DNA of 64,000 bases from Blastochloris tepida (GTDB taxonomy: Bacteria; Pseudomonadota; Alphaproteobacteria; Rhizobiales; Xanthobacteraceae): contig NZ_AP018907.1 in the NCBI RefSeq assembly GCF_003966715.1, positions 1,042,001 to 1,106,000 on the forward strand. The letters are read 5' to 3'. The notes beneath the pieces are model-generated. The model saw nothing but the letters and a program-made list of their open reading frames with translations. It ran no database searches and had not been told where the DNA came from. Numbering within the stretch: position 1 is the first letter of the stretch; the number at the start of each line of letters is the position of its first letter. Below are positions 45,952 through 54,557 of this stretch, piece after piece. The position numbers and the translations under genes were made by a program.

Positions 45952-47960
45952 CGCGCCGGCTCGCCGCCGACCGGAGCCGATGGCGCCGTCTCTTCCGAGG
46001 CAGGCGCCTGTCCGTCCGGGGCCCGCCCCTCCGGTGCCGGCGGGACCTGATCCAGCGGCGGTACAGAATCCGGAGGCGGGGCGAGGTCGGCGGGCGGCGC
46101 GGGATTCGAGGGCGGCGCAAGATCGGATGGCGGCGCGAGATCCTGCGGTGGCGCGAGATCCTGCGGCGGCATGAGGTTCGCGGGCGGCATCAGGTCCGGC
46201 GGCAGATCCTGGAAGTGCAGGCTTGGCGGCGGCAGGTCGCCGCCGGGCGGCATCGGGATGTCGATCTGGATGGTCGAGGGGTCGACCTTCGGCACCGCCG
46301 ACTTGTAGTGCATCACCATGCCGGGGAACAGGATCACCATCGCCACCATGATGAGCTGGATGACGACGAACGGCACCGCGCCCCAATAGATCTGGGCGGT
46401 GGTGATGCCGGCCATGCGCTTGCCGGTGATGCGGTCGAGGTAGCTGTCCTTCGGCGCCACCGATCTGAGGAAGAACAGCGCGAAGCCGAAGGGCGGGTGC
46501 ATGAAGCTGGTCTGCATGTTGATTGCCAGCATCACGCCGAGCCACACGAGGTCGATTCCGAGCTTGTCGGCCGCCGGCCCGATCAGCGGGATGATGATGA
46601 AGGCCAGCTCGAAATAGTCGAGGAAGAAGGCGAGGACGAAGATCAGGATGTTGATGAACACCAGGAAGCCGGTCTCGCCGCCCGGCAGCGAGGTTAGGAG
46701 CTCCTCGACCCAGCGGTGGCCGTCGACGCCGTAGAAGGTGAGCGAGAACACCCGCGCGCCGAGCAGGATGAACATGGCGAAGGCGGACAGCTTGGCCGTG
46801 GACTCGGTCGCCTGCCGTATCAGCCTCAAATTGAGCCGGCCCTTGATGGCGGCGAGCAGCAGCGCGCCGGTGGCGCCCATCGCGCCGCCCTCGGTCGGCG
46901 TGGCGACGCCGATGAAGATGGTGCCGAGCACCAGGAAGATCAGCGCCAGCGGCGGCACCATCACGAACACCACCTCCTCGGCGAGCCGCGACAGCAGGTT
47001 CAGCCGCAGCAGGCGGTTGGCGAGCGCGATGACGAAGCCGATGATCATGGTGACCGACAGGGTGAGCACCACATAGTCGGCGCCCGCTTTGACGTTGCTG
47101 AACGTGCGCATCAGCACGATGGCGCCGACGGTGGAGATCACCGTTACCACCAGCAGCGACAGCCGGCGGGTCTTGCCGTCGGCATCGCGCAGCGTCTGGG
47201 CTTCGGGCGGCAGGCCGGGCGCCGCCTCCGGCTTGACCATCGAGACGATGAACACCCACGATGCGTAGAGGCCCGCCAGCACCAGGCCGGGGATGAACGC
47301 GCCCTCGTACATGTCGCCGACCGGGCGCTGGAGCTGGTCGGCCATCACGATCAGCACCAGCGAGGGCGGGATGATCTGGGCCAGCGTGCCCGAGGCGGCG
47401 ATGACGCCCGAGGCCAGCCGCCGGTCATAGCCGTAGCGCAGCATGATCGGCAGCGAGATCAGCCCCATCGAGATGACCGACGCCGCGACCACGCCGGTGG
47501 TGGCGGCGAGCAGGGCGCCGACGAAGATCACCGCATAGGCGAGGCCGCCGCGCACCGGCCCGAACAGCTGGCCGATGGTGTCGAGCAGATCCTCGGCCAT
47601 GCCCGAGCGTTCCAGCACCAGCCCCATGAAGGTGAAGAACGGGATCGCCAGCAGCACGTCGTTGTTCATCGTGCCGAAGACGCGCTCGGGCAGCGCCTGC
47701 AGGAAGTCGGGCCGGAACAGGCCGAGATCGATGCCCACAAGGCCGAACAGCAGGCCGTTGGCGGCGAGCGCGAACGCGACCGGGTAGCCGAGCAGCAGGA
47801 ACACCACCAGCGCCGCGAACATGATCGGCGCCATGTTGTGCGACAGGAAACCGGCCATGTCGGTTGGAATGGCCGCCTTCGCGGGCATGACGAAATAGAG
47901 CGCCACCATGGCGAACATCGCCAGTAGAAGCGTCACCCGGATCGTGCGCAGCAGAGCCAT
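45942..47960 (-). CDS. TRAP transporter large permease (DctM) with a proline-rich C-terminal tail
   Basis: The 672-residue protein has the DctM fold with about twelve helices (GYPVAFALAANGLLFGLVG, MGLVLERSGMAEDLL, GVATPTEGGAMGATGALL, MQTSFMHPPFGFALFFLR). It imports organic acids or similar solutes with a sodium gradient. Residues 556-672 form a hydrophilic extension. Within it, about 585-640 repeat a Pro-Pro-x-Asp-Leu-Ala unit (APPQDLAPPQDLAPPSDLAPP). That tail is unusual for the family. The small permease gene lies 18 bases upstream; no DctP binding protein is in the window. Confidence 0.92.
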   Translation of the reverse strand: MALLRTIRVTLLLAMFAMVALYFVMPAKAAIPTDMAGFLSHNMAPIMFAALVVFLLLGYPVAFALAANGLLFGLVGIDLGLFRPDFLQALPERVFGTMNNDVLLAIPFFTFMGLVLERSGMAEDLLDTIGQLFGPVRGGLAYAVIFVGALLAATTGVVAASVISMGLISLPIMLRYGYDRRLASGVIAASGTLAQIIPPSLVLIVMADQLQRPVGDMYEGAFIPGLVLAGLYASWVFIVSMVKPEAAPGLPPEAQTLRDADGKTRRLSLLVVTVISTVGAIVLMRTFSNVKAGADYVVLTLSVTMIIGFVIALANRLLRLNLLSRLAEEVVFVMVPPLALIFLVLGTIFIGVATPTEGGAMGATGALLLAAIKGRLNLRLIRQATESTAKLSAFAMFILLGARVFSLTFYGVDGHRWVEELLTSLPGGETGFLVFINILIFVLAFFLDYFELAFIIIPLIGPAADKLGIDLVWLGVMLAINMQTSFMHPPFGFALFFLRSVAPKDSYLDRITGKRMAGITTAQIYWGAVPFVVIQLIMVAMVILFPGMVMHYKSAVPKVDPSTIQIDIPMPPGGDLPPPSLHFQDLPPDLMPPANLMPPQDLAPPQDLAPPSDLAPPSNPAPPADLAPPPDSVPPLDQVPPAPEGRAPDGQAPASEETAPSAPVGGEPARQQ

Positions 47961-47978
47961 GGGGCACCGGAACGAGGC

Positions 47979-48620
47979 TTAGAGCGAGGACGGGTTGTTG
48001 GAGGCCGGCCGATCCCGCCGGGCGGGATCCTCAGGCGACGGATCCGGCGGCCCGAGGGCGGAACGGTCGAGCGCCGCGATGGCGGCCGGCGCCTCGCCGC
48101 CGAGGAGCGGATCGGGAATGGTGCCGGCCATGATGGCGATGCGCTTGACCAGTTCGGACAGCGCCTGCAGGAACAGCAGCACGAACCCCGCCACCACCAG
48201 GAATTTCGCCGGCCACACCGGAAGGCCGCCGGCATTCATCGATTGCTCGTCCACCCGGAAGGAGGCGAGGAAGAACGGCACCGAGGTGACAATCATCACC
48301 AGCGTGAACGGCAACAGGAACACCACGTGCCCGAACACGTCGATGCCGTCGCGCACCCGCTTGGGCAGCGCGTTGCTGACGATGTCGATGCGGATGTGCT
48401 CGTTGGTGAGCAGCGCCCAGGCGGCGCACAGCAGGAACACCGCGCCGAACAACTGCCATTGCAGCTCAAGCCAGGCGTTCGAGGACATGTCGAACAGCTT
48501 GCGCATGATGGCGTTGCCGGCCGAAATCAGGATGGCCGCCAGGATCAGCCAAGCTGCCGCACGGCCGATCGTGCGGTTCATGGCGTCGACCGCGCGGCTG
48601 AATCCGAGCAGCAGCTTCAT
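47979..48620 (-). CDS. TRAP transporter small permease (DctQ)
   Basis: The 213-residue membrane protein has four helices, the DctQ-type WLELQWQLFGAVFLLCAAWAL and the conserved NEHIRIDIVSNALPKRVRD. It partners the DctM protein encoded next, 18 bases downstream. Its C-terminal 40 residues are hydrophilic and proline-rich, like the tail of its partner. The substrate is unknown. A family A repeat lies upstream at 48730. Confidence 0.92.
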   Translation of the reverse strand: MKLLLGFSRAVDAMNRTIGRAAAWLILAAILISAGNAIMRKLFDMSSNAWLELQWQLFGAVFLLCAAWALLTNEHIRIDIVSNALPKRVRDGIDVFGHVVFLLPFTLVMIVTSVPFFLASFRVDEQSMNAGGLPVWPAKFLVVAGFVLLFLQALSELVKRIAIMAGTIPDPLLGGEAPAAIAALDRSALGPPDPSPEDPARRDRPASNNPSSL

Positions 48621-48729
48621 GAGCTTCGTCCTCTGCCGGCCGCATGTGGCCGGAACCTCGGCCGGCCGCGGACCACACGAGCGCCCACCAATGCCGAGAA
48701 TGCAGGCAGACGCTCGAATTTCCTGAGTT

Positions 48730-48780
48730 ATCGCATTCGCTTACGCAGAACCGGTTGCCGCTTCCGCATTGCATGCTCTA
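48730..48780 (+). repeat. dispersed palindromic repeat, family A, copy 5
   Basis: TATCGCATTCGCTTACGCAG, then AACCGGTTGCCGCTTCCGC and ATGCTCTA, is a slightly diverged full copy. It lies between dctQ and the gene at 48839. Confidence 0.75.
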
Positions 48781-48838
48781 AGCGCCATGCCGGCCAGCGT
48801 CAAATCGTTTTGGCCGGCGGCGGTGGGGCAGGGGGCGG

Positions 48839-49345
48839 TCAGCCGTCGAGTCCGCGGCCGATGCGCAGTGATTTGCTGATGCGGGCCACCGCCGCATCCC
48901 AGAGCGGGGCTTCGCTTTCGGGATAGCTCAGCGCGATGCAATGCTGCACGCGCAGATCGCGGGTGAAGTTGCAGCGGTCATAGAAGACGACGCCGTCCTG
49001 CGTGCCGGAGATGACGAACCACGTATCGGTGATGCGCTTGTAGCTGGCGTGGGCAAGGCGCTCGGCGTGGATGTCCTCGACATAGCGCGCGGGCGTCAGT
49101 TCGAGCGCGTTGAAGCCGCCGAACACCGACATCGTGGCGTGTCCGTCCGCGCTGGTCCAGGTGCGGCCGTCGCCGTTCGCCGGGTCGGGCATCTGCTTCG
49201 GCACGAGATGGCGCGGCACCTCGGCGGTCGTGCCGAAGCGCGGGTTGCGGTAGGTGATCCACTGCTCGGCCGGCGGCTGCGCCGCCACGGGGCTGGCGAA
49301 CAGAACGGCAAGCGCTCCGCACAGGGCGGCGATCTCGGCTCTCAT
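48839..49345 (-). CDS. exported protein of unknown function downstream of moaA
   Basis: The 168-residue protein has a signal peptide (MRAEIAALCGALAVLFASPVA, cut near VAAQ). A compact domain follows with ITYRNPRFGTTAEVPRH, SADGHATMSVFGGFNALEL and FYDRCNFTRDLRVQHCIALS; the two cysteines probably pair. Similar proteins are widespread in Rhizobiales without a known role. It begins 18 bases after the moaA stop and has GAGGGAAACCCG before the ATG, so it is the second gene of a moaA operon. Confidence 0.75.
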   Translation of the reverse strand: MRAEIAALCGALAVLFASPVAAQPPAEQWITYRNPRFGTTAEVPRHLVPKQMPDPANGDGRTWTSADGHATMSVFGGFNALELTPARYVEDIHAERLAHASYKRITDTWFVISGTQDGVVFYDRCNFTRDLRVQHCIALSYPESEAPLWDAAVARISKSLRIGRGLDG

Positions 49346-49363
49346 CGGGTTTCCCTCGTTTCC

Positions 49364-50413
49364 TCAGCCGCCGGTGACGCTCATGTGGCGGCCGAGCGCA
49401 GGCTCGGACCGCTGGCGGTCGATGACGAAGTCGTGGCCCTTGGGCTTTTTTGCGATCGCCGCGTCGATCGCCGCGTGGAGCAGGTCGTCGCCGGCCGAGG
49501 CGCGCAGCGGTGCCCTGAGGTCGGCGGCGTCCTCCTGGCCCAGGCACAGGAACAGCGTTCCGGTGCAGGTGACGCGCACGCGGTTGCAGCTTTCGCAGAA
49601 ATTGTGGCTCAGCGGCGTGATGAAGCCGAGCCGGCCGCCGGTCTCGGCCACCTGCACGTAGCGGGCGGGGCCGCCGGTGCGGTGGGCGATGTCGGTGAGG
49701 GTGAAGCGCTGGGCGAGCCGGGCGCGCACCAGCGAGAGCGGGAGATACTGGTCGAGACGGTCGCCGGCCACTTCGCCGAGCGGCATCACCTCGATCAGCG
49801 TGAGGTCCATGCCCTCGCCGTGCGCCCAGCGGATCAGCTCTTCGATCTCGCCGTCATTGATACCCTTGAGGGCGACGGTGTTGATCTTGACCTTGAGGCC
49901 GGCGGCGCGGGCCGCTTTGATGCCGGCCTGCACGGTCTCGAGGCCGCCCCCGCGGGTGATGGCGCGGAAGGTGTCGGGGTTGCGGGTGTCGAGCGAGACA
50001 TTGACCCGCCGGACGCCGCTGCCGGCGAGGGCGGCCGCGAATGTGGCGAGCCGCGAGCCGTTGGTGGTGAGCGTCAGCTCCTCCAGCGCGCCGGTGACGA
50101 GATGGCGCGACAGCGACGCGATCAGCGTCATCACGTCGCGCCGCACCAGCGGCTCGCCGCCGGTCAGGCGCAGCCGCCGCACGCCCTTGACGACGAAGGC
50201 GCTGCACAGCCGGTCGAGCTCCTCCAGCGAGAGCAGATCCTGCCGGGGCAGGAACGACATGGTCTCGCTCATGCAGTAGATGCAGCGGAAGTCGCAGCGG
50301 TCGGTCACCGACACGCGCAGGTAATGGATATGGCGGCCGAATGAATCGACCATCGGCACCGTGGCCGGCCGCGCCGCACCCATCTCCGCCCCGGGCGGGA
50401 CGTCGAGCCGCAT
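49364..50413 (-). CDS. moaA: GTP 3',8-cyclase MoaA
   Basis: MoaA is a radical-SAM enzyme that starts molybdenum cofactor synthesis from GTP with MoaC. The 349-residue protein has the cluster motif CDFRCIYC (C40, C44, C47), [12 protein letters not shown], and the C-terminal cluster segment [13 protein letters not shown] with a third cysteine in LFLCLG. It ends in the Gly-Gly tail needed for activity. ATG 50413 follows GGGGGAGGACAAG. The gene is divergent from a DUF971 gene, which is often near moa genes in this order. Confidence 0.96.
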   Translation of the reverse strand: MRLDVPPGAEMGAARPATVPMVDSFGRHIHYLRVSVTDRCDFRCIYCMSETMSFLPRQDLLSLEELDRLCSAFVVKGVRRLRLTGGEPLVRRDVMTLIASLSRHLVTGALEELTLTTNGSRLATFAAALAGSGVRRVNVSLDTRNPDTFRAITRGGGLETVQAGIKAARAAGLKVKINTVALKGINDGEIEELIRWAHGEGMDLTLIEVMPLGEVAGDRLDQYLPLSLVRARLAQRFTLTDIAHRTGGPARYVQVAETGGRLGFITPLSHNFCESCNRVRVTCTGTLFLCLGQEDAADLRAPLRASAGDDLLHAAIDAAIAKKPKGHDFVIDRQRSEPALGRHMSVTGG

Positions 50414-50590
50414 CCCTTGTCCTCCCCCGCCGGTCTTGGTCCGCACCTGTCGTGCGCGCCGGCCGCTTGAGATCATCCTCATCCGGGGCGATACAGACAA
50501 GTGAAAGACAAGTGAAATTGTCCGCGGCACTTGCCCGCGGCGAAAATGCACGGCCGCCGGGCCGGACCCGGCGGCGGGAGGGAAAGCCCG

Positions 50591-50980
50591 ATGTCTGACG
50601 AGCCCCGTATGCCACATGAAGCGCAGGTCTGGCCGGTCGAGCTGCGCCTGAGCCGGGACCGCCGCAACCTGACGGTCAGCTTCGACGACGGCCGGACCTT
50701 CGTCCTCGGCGCCGAATATCTGCGCGTCGAGAGTCCCTCGGCCGAGGTGCAGGGCCACGCGCCGAGCGAGCGCAGGACCGTTGCCGGCAAGATCGACGTG
50801 GCGATCGCCGAAGTTCAGCCGATCGGCAATTATGCGGTGCGGCTGGTGTTCGACGACGGGCATGCCACCGGGATCTATGCCTGGGGCTTCCTGGCCGAGC
50901 TCGGCGAGCAGCATGGCGAGCGCTGGCAGCGCTATCTGGCCGAGCTTGCCGCCAAGGGCCTGTCGCGCGAGCGCAAGTGA
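50591..50980 (+). CDS. DUF971 protein (gamma-butyrobetaine hydroxylase N-terminal-like)
   Basis: The 129-residue protein matches DUF971: [38 protein letters not shown], then [21 protein letters not shown]. The fold is the zinc-binding N-terminal domain of gamma-butyrobetaine hydroxylases, found alone in bacteria. It is often linked to Fe-S or Moco proteins, but the function is unproven. The start ATG 50591 follows GGGAGGGAAAG. It is divergent from moaA. Confidence 0.87.
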   Translation: MSDEPRMPHEAQVWPVELRLSRDRRNLTVSFDDGRTFVLGAEYLRVESPSAEVQGHAPSERRTVAGKIDVAIAEVQPIGNYAVRLVFDDGHATGIYAWGFLAELGEQHGERWQRYLAELAAKGLSRERK

Positions 50981-51165
50981 GGGCGGGTCCGCGATGGTTT
51001 CCGGCCGGCAGGGGCAATCTGCCGCCGCCGGGTTGCCGCAAATCCGGCCTTTGCTGACGGACCCGCGGCAATTGCGCGCCGCCGGTCATGGCACGATCAT
51101 CGCGGAACCGGTCCCGCATCGCGGGATCCCTTGTCGCGGGGCGCGGTGCGAGGCATAGGTGAGCG

Positions 51166-51783
51166 ATGCGGCGCTTCCTGATCCTTCTTCTCTCCCTCGT
51201 CGCGGTTTCGGCCGCCGAGGCGCAGCCGCGCCCGCCCGGCGGCATGGCCAACCGGTACGGGCCGCCGCCGCCGCAGCGCGGCTGGTTCTTCTTCGATCTG
51301 TTTGCGCCGCGGCGCCCGCCACCGCCCCCGATGGATCTTCAGGAGCGTCCGCCGTCGTCGCGCAAATCCTCGTCGGCCCCATCGACCGGCCGCAGTGGCA
51401 CCGGCGGCGCGGCCGGGGCTGCGGCGGCGCGGCCGCCCGGCAGCGGCGAGGAAGCCAAGCCGGCCATGCCGGCCTCGGTGCCGCCGCCCTATGAGGGCGA
51501 CCTGATGCGCATCGCCGAGATCATGGGCGCGCTGCATTATCTGCGGCCGCTGTGCGGGGCGCCGGAGGGGCAGCGCTGGCGCAACGAGATGCAGGCGCTG
51601 ATCGAGGCGGAAGCCCCGGCCGAGGACCGCAAGGAGAAGCTGACGCGCGGCTTCAACAACGGCTATGTCGCGTTCGAGCGCTCCTACCGCACCTGCACCC
51701 CGGCCGCCAATCTCGCCGTCCAGCGCTATCTGGCCGAGGGCTCCAAGCTCGCCCACGAGATCGTCGCCCGCTACGGCAACTGA
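51166..51783 (+). CDS. TIGR02301-family exported protein
   Basis: The 205-residue protein has a signal peptide (MRRFLILLLSLVAVSAAEAQ) and a proline-rich stretch to about residue 110. A helical domain follows, with IMGALHYLRPLCGAPEGQRW, LTRGFNNGYVAFERSY and RTCTPAANLAVQRYLAEG. This pattern, with two cysteines, defines TIGR02301, a family nearly restricted to Rhizobiales and of unknown function. It lies upstream of two further small genes on the same strand. Confidence 0.83.
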   Translation: MRRFLILLLSLVAVSAAEAQPRPPGGMANRYGPPPPQRGWFFFDLFAPRRPPPPPMDLQERPPSSRKSSSAPSTGRSGTGGAAGAAAARPPGSGEEAKPAMPASVPPPYEGDLMRIAEIMGALHYLRPLCGAPEGQRWRNEMQALIEAEAPAEDRKEKLTRGFNNGYVAFERSYRTCTPAANLAVQRYLAEGSKLAHEIVARYGN

Positions 51784-51920
51784 GCGGTAGAATACGGCGG
51801 TTAGCGTTAACCTTCCCGATTAGATTTATTAATAATTTCTTCAGGATCGGCGCGACGGACGCGCGGGACGTGCTAGCGTGTGCACCGTCCTGCCCGAGGG
51901 GGCTGCGGAGAAGTTCTGTC

Positions 51921-52190
51921 GTGTCCGAACGTCCTGAAAGCGTATCCCATGCGGCTGAGGCCGTCGCCGATGCCGAGCAACGCCGGGCGGCACTTAACTA
52001 TCTTGGCGAGGCATGGGACGAGGCGACGCTGGACGGGCTCGATCCCGATTGCCTCGCCCAGGCCGCGATCTTCCTGGCGTTCCAGGAACTTGTCGCGGTC
52101 TATGGCGAGCAGCCCGCCGCCAGTTTCGCCGAAGGCCTCGCGGCGCGGGTGCGCGCGGGCGAATACACGGTGTATCGCGTCCAGCAGTGA
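51921..52190 (+). CDS. small acidic conserved protein, unknown function
   Basis: The 89-residue cytoplasmic protein begins at GTG 51921. It is mostly helical (AEQRRAALNYLGEAWDEATL, DCLAQAAIFLAFQELVAVYG) and ends GEYTVYRVQQ. I recognise the general look of a small Rhizobiales-specific protein but no domain. An AT-rich stretch at 51800-51845 upstream is the probable promoter. No clear ribosome binding site precedes the GTG, so the start is uncertain. Confidence 0.65.
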   Translation: MSERPESVSHAAEAVADAEQRRAALNYLGEAWDEATLDGLDPDCLAQAAIFLAFQELVAVYGEQPAASFAEGLAARVRAGEYTVYRVQQ

Positions 52191-52324
52191 TCGGGCCGGC
52201 CGCTCAGGCCGGCGCGTCAGTGTCCGCCCGTTTGCCTTGTTGTCCGGTCGGGTATGGCGTTGGGGCGTGAGGATTCGCGCACGAATGCCTCGCTGGCGCC
52301 ACGCCGGTGCGCTAACCAGCGCGC

Positions 52325-53065
52325 ATGATCCGAGTCTGCACCGCCTCCCTGATTCGCCGGTTCCGTGTGCTGTCCGTGCTGCTTGCCGCGGGCGCGGCGC
52401 TGGCGGCCGGGAGTGTTTTGCCGCAGAGTTTGGCCTTGGCCCAGAACAAGGTGCGCACCGAGACCATCCAGGTTACGCCTCAGGTTACGGCGCCCGGTAA
52501 CGCTGCGGCGCCCTCCGGCGGCAGCGGGGCGCGGTCGCAGGCGCCGGCCGGCGGCGCTCACGCAGTACGGCCGGGCGATGCCAAGGGCGGCGAGTCCGCC
52601 CCGCCGGAAGTGATCACCGATCTGTCCCGCCTGCCCGAGCCGGTGGCGCGCATGCGGGCGCGCATCCTGGAGGCGGCGAGGAGCGGCAGCCTGGAGAAGC
52701 TGGCCACGGTGATGCAGTCGAACGAGCTGATGCCGATCTTCACCTTCGGCAACGACCGCGATCCCATCGCCCTGTGGCAGGCGTCCTTTCCCGATTCGAA
52801 GGGGGTGGAGGTGCTCGGCATCCTGCTCGACGTGATGGAGGCGCCCTTCGTCCATGTCGACCAGGGCACGCCGCAGGAAATGTTCATCTGGCCGTATTTC
52901 GCGCGCTATCCGATCCGCAATCTCGACCCCGAGCAGCTGGTCGAGCTGTTCCGCATTGTCACCGGCTCGGACTATCGCGACATGGTGGAGTTCGGCGCCT
53001 ACGCCTTCTATCGCGTCGGCATCGCGCCGGACGGGGTGTGGCACTTCTTCGTTGCCGGCGAGTAG
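52325..53065 (+). CDS. exported protein of unknown function
   Basis: The 246-residue protein has a signal peptide (about residues 14-40, ending SLALAQN), a low-complexity Ala-Gly-Pro linker to about residue 95, and a conserved C-terminal domain of about 150 residues. That domain contains LEKLATVMQSNELMPIFTF, HVDQGTPQEMFIWPYFARYP and SDYRDMVEFGAYAFYRVG. It looks like a periplasmic globular domain seen in many Rhizobiales; no function is known. The stop TAG lies in a 15-bp sequence that is duplicated two bases later. Confidence 0.75.
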   Translation: MIRVCTASLIRRFRVLSVLLAAGAALAAGSVLPQSLALAQNKVRTETIQVTPQVTAPGNAAAPSGGSGARSQAPAGGAHAVRPGDAKGGESAPPEVITDLSRLPEPVARMRARILEAARSGSLEKLATVMQSNELMPIFTFGNDRDPIALWQASFPDSKGVEVLGILLDVMEAPFVHVDQGTPQEMFIWPYFARYPIRNLDPEQLVELFRIVTGSDYRDMVEFGAYAFYRVGIAPDGVWHFFVAGE

Positions 53066-53082
53066 GGGTTGCCGGCGAGTAG
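53051..53082. repeat. 15-bp direct duplication across a stop codon
   Basis: GTTGCCGGCGAGTAG occurs at 53051-53065, ending the upstream gene, and again at 53068-53082 after two bases. The copies are identical. The second is out of frame with the gene. Confidence 0.85.
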
Positions 53083-53162
53083 CGCGCGGCCCGCGGGACG
53101 GCATTGCGGTCCTGCGAAAAAATGCAATAAAACAACAGCTTGAAGCCCGATGGGAGGAGCCG

Positions 53163-54047
53163 ATGTTCGCCACCATCCTCACCAACCGTGCCGTGGTCGC
53201 CGTCGGCGGCGACGAGGCGCGCAGCTTTCTCGACCGGCTCCTGACCAACAGCCTTGCGGGGGTGTCGCCGCAGCGGGCCTGCCACGCGGCGCTGCTGACG
53301 CCGCAGGGCAAGATGGTGGCCGAGGCGTTCATCACCGAGATTGCGGCCGAGGAGGGCGGCGGCTTCCTGCTCGATGTCGCGCGCTCGCAGGTCGACGAAC
53401 TCGTCGCCAAGCTCGGCTTCTACCGGCTGCGGGCCAAGGTGACGATCGCCGAGGTCGGCGGCGAGGCGGTGGTGGCGGCGCTGTGGGGCGAGGGGGCGCC
53501 GGGCACGCTGGCGCATGCGGTTGCCGACCCGCGCCTGCCGGCGCTCGGCTTCCGGGCGGTGATCGACCGCGAGGGCGCCGAGGATGCGCTTATCGCGGCC
53601 GGCGCCACGCTGGCGGACGAGCGCGCCTATCACCTCCACCGCATCGCGCTCGGGGTTCCCGAGCCGGGCCTCGATTACGTGCTGAGCGAGACCTTTCCGC
53701 ACGAGGCGGACATGGACCAGCTCGCCGGCATCGACTTCAGGAAGGGCTGCTTCATCGGCCAGGAGGTGGTGTCGCGCATGCAGCACCGCGGCACGGCGCG
53801 CACCCGGGTTGTGCCGGTGGTGGCGACCGATGGCGGCTTTCTCCCCGAGGCCGGCCTGCCGGTGCTGGCGGGCGACAAGACGGTCGGCACCATGGGCTCG
53901 GCGGTGGAGGGGCGGGGACTGGCGCTGCTGCGGCTCGACCGTGTTACCGACGCGCTCACCGCCAACCTGCCGCTGGTCTGCGGCGGCGTGCACCTGAAGC
54001 CGGTCAAGCCGGACTGGGCGACCTTCGCATTTCCCGGGGAGGGGTGA
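53163..54047 (+). CDS. ygfZ: tRNA-modifying / Fe-S maturation protein YgfZ
   Basis: The 294-residue protein is a GcvT-fold, folate-binding protein. The signature KGCFIGQEVVSR sits at about residues 194-205. YgfZ supports Fe-S proteins such as MiaB and is related to mitochondrial Iba57. The N-terminus FDRLLTNSLAG... also fits. ATG 53163 follows GGGAGGAGCCG. The next gene starts 22 bases downstream. Confidence 0.92.
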   Translation: MFATILTNRAVVAVGGDEARSFLDRLLTNSLAGVSPQRACHAALLTPQGKMVAEAFITEIAAEEGGGFLLDVARSQVDELVAKLGFYRLRAKVTIAEVGGEAVVAALWGEGAPGTLAHAVADPRLPALGFRAVIDREGAEDALIAAGATLADERAYHLHRIALGVPEPGLDYVLSETFPHEADMDQLAGIDFRKGCFIGQEVVSRMQHRGTARTRVVPVVATDGGFLPEAGLPVLAGDKTVGTMGSAVEGRGLALLRLDRVTDALTANLPLVCGGVHLKPVKPDWATFAFPGEG

Positions 54048-54069
54048 GCACAGGACGAGGTGCGTTCGG

Positions 54070-54354
54070 ATGGCGGGCTGGGTCTATATCCTCTCCAACC
54101 GTCCGAACGGCACGCTCTATGTCGGCGTGACCGGCGACCTGATCCGTCGGGTCTGGCAGCACAAGACGCATGTCGTTGCGAGCTTCACAGCTCGTTATGA
54201 CCTGCACCGGCTGGTCTATTTCGAGGAGTTCGCCACGCTGCCGGACGCGATCCAGCGCGAGAAGAACATCAAGCATTGGCCCAGGGCCTGGAAGGTTCGC
54301 CTGATCCACGCCGTGAACCCGGACTGGGACGATTTGTACGAATCTCTGATCTGA
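54070..54354 (+). CDS. GIY-YIG domain protein (YhbQ-like)
   Basis: The 94-residue protein is a single GIY-YIG nuclease domain. VYILSNRPNGTLYVGVTGDL holds the two signature strands, RRVWQHK the conserved arginine, and REKNIKHWPR the catalytic glutamate. Stand-alone members of this kind are common and their role is unsettled; DNA repair or mobility has been proposed. Immediately downstream lies a perfect 37-bp inverted repeat. The start ATG 54070 lies 22 bases after ygfZ. Confidence 0.93.
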   Translation: MAGWVYILSNRPNGTLYVGVTGDLIRRVWQHKTHVVASFTARYDLHRLVYFEEFATLPDAIQREKNIKHWPRAWKVRLIHAVNPDWDDLYESLI

Positions 54355-54371
54355 TTGAATTCAGAAAATGG

Positions 54372-54513
54372 AAGTCGTGGATGGCCGGGACAAGCCCGGC
54401 CATGACGAGGCCAGATGTTGGCGATTGGGTATTTCAGACGTTCGAGTATTTCAGGAAAAGGAACGCTGTTGCAATATCGTCATGGCCGGGCTTGTCCCGG
54501 CCATCCACGACTT
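54372..54513. repeat. perfect 37-bp inverted repeat with a 68-bp spacer, family D
   Basis: The arms at 54372-54408 and 54477-54513 are exact reverse complements over 37 bases. Each contains the internal palindrome ATGGCCGGGACAAGCCCGGC. The element lies between the GIY-YIG gene and the convergent SDR gene, so it can terminate both. Its paired, inverted layout resembles REP doublets. Confidence 0.9.
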
Positions 54514-54557
54514 AAACGCAGGCCAACGAGAGGGCAGTCTGGCTTGCCGAATCCAAA

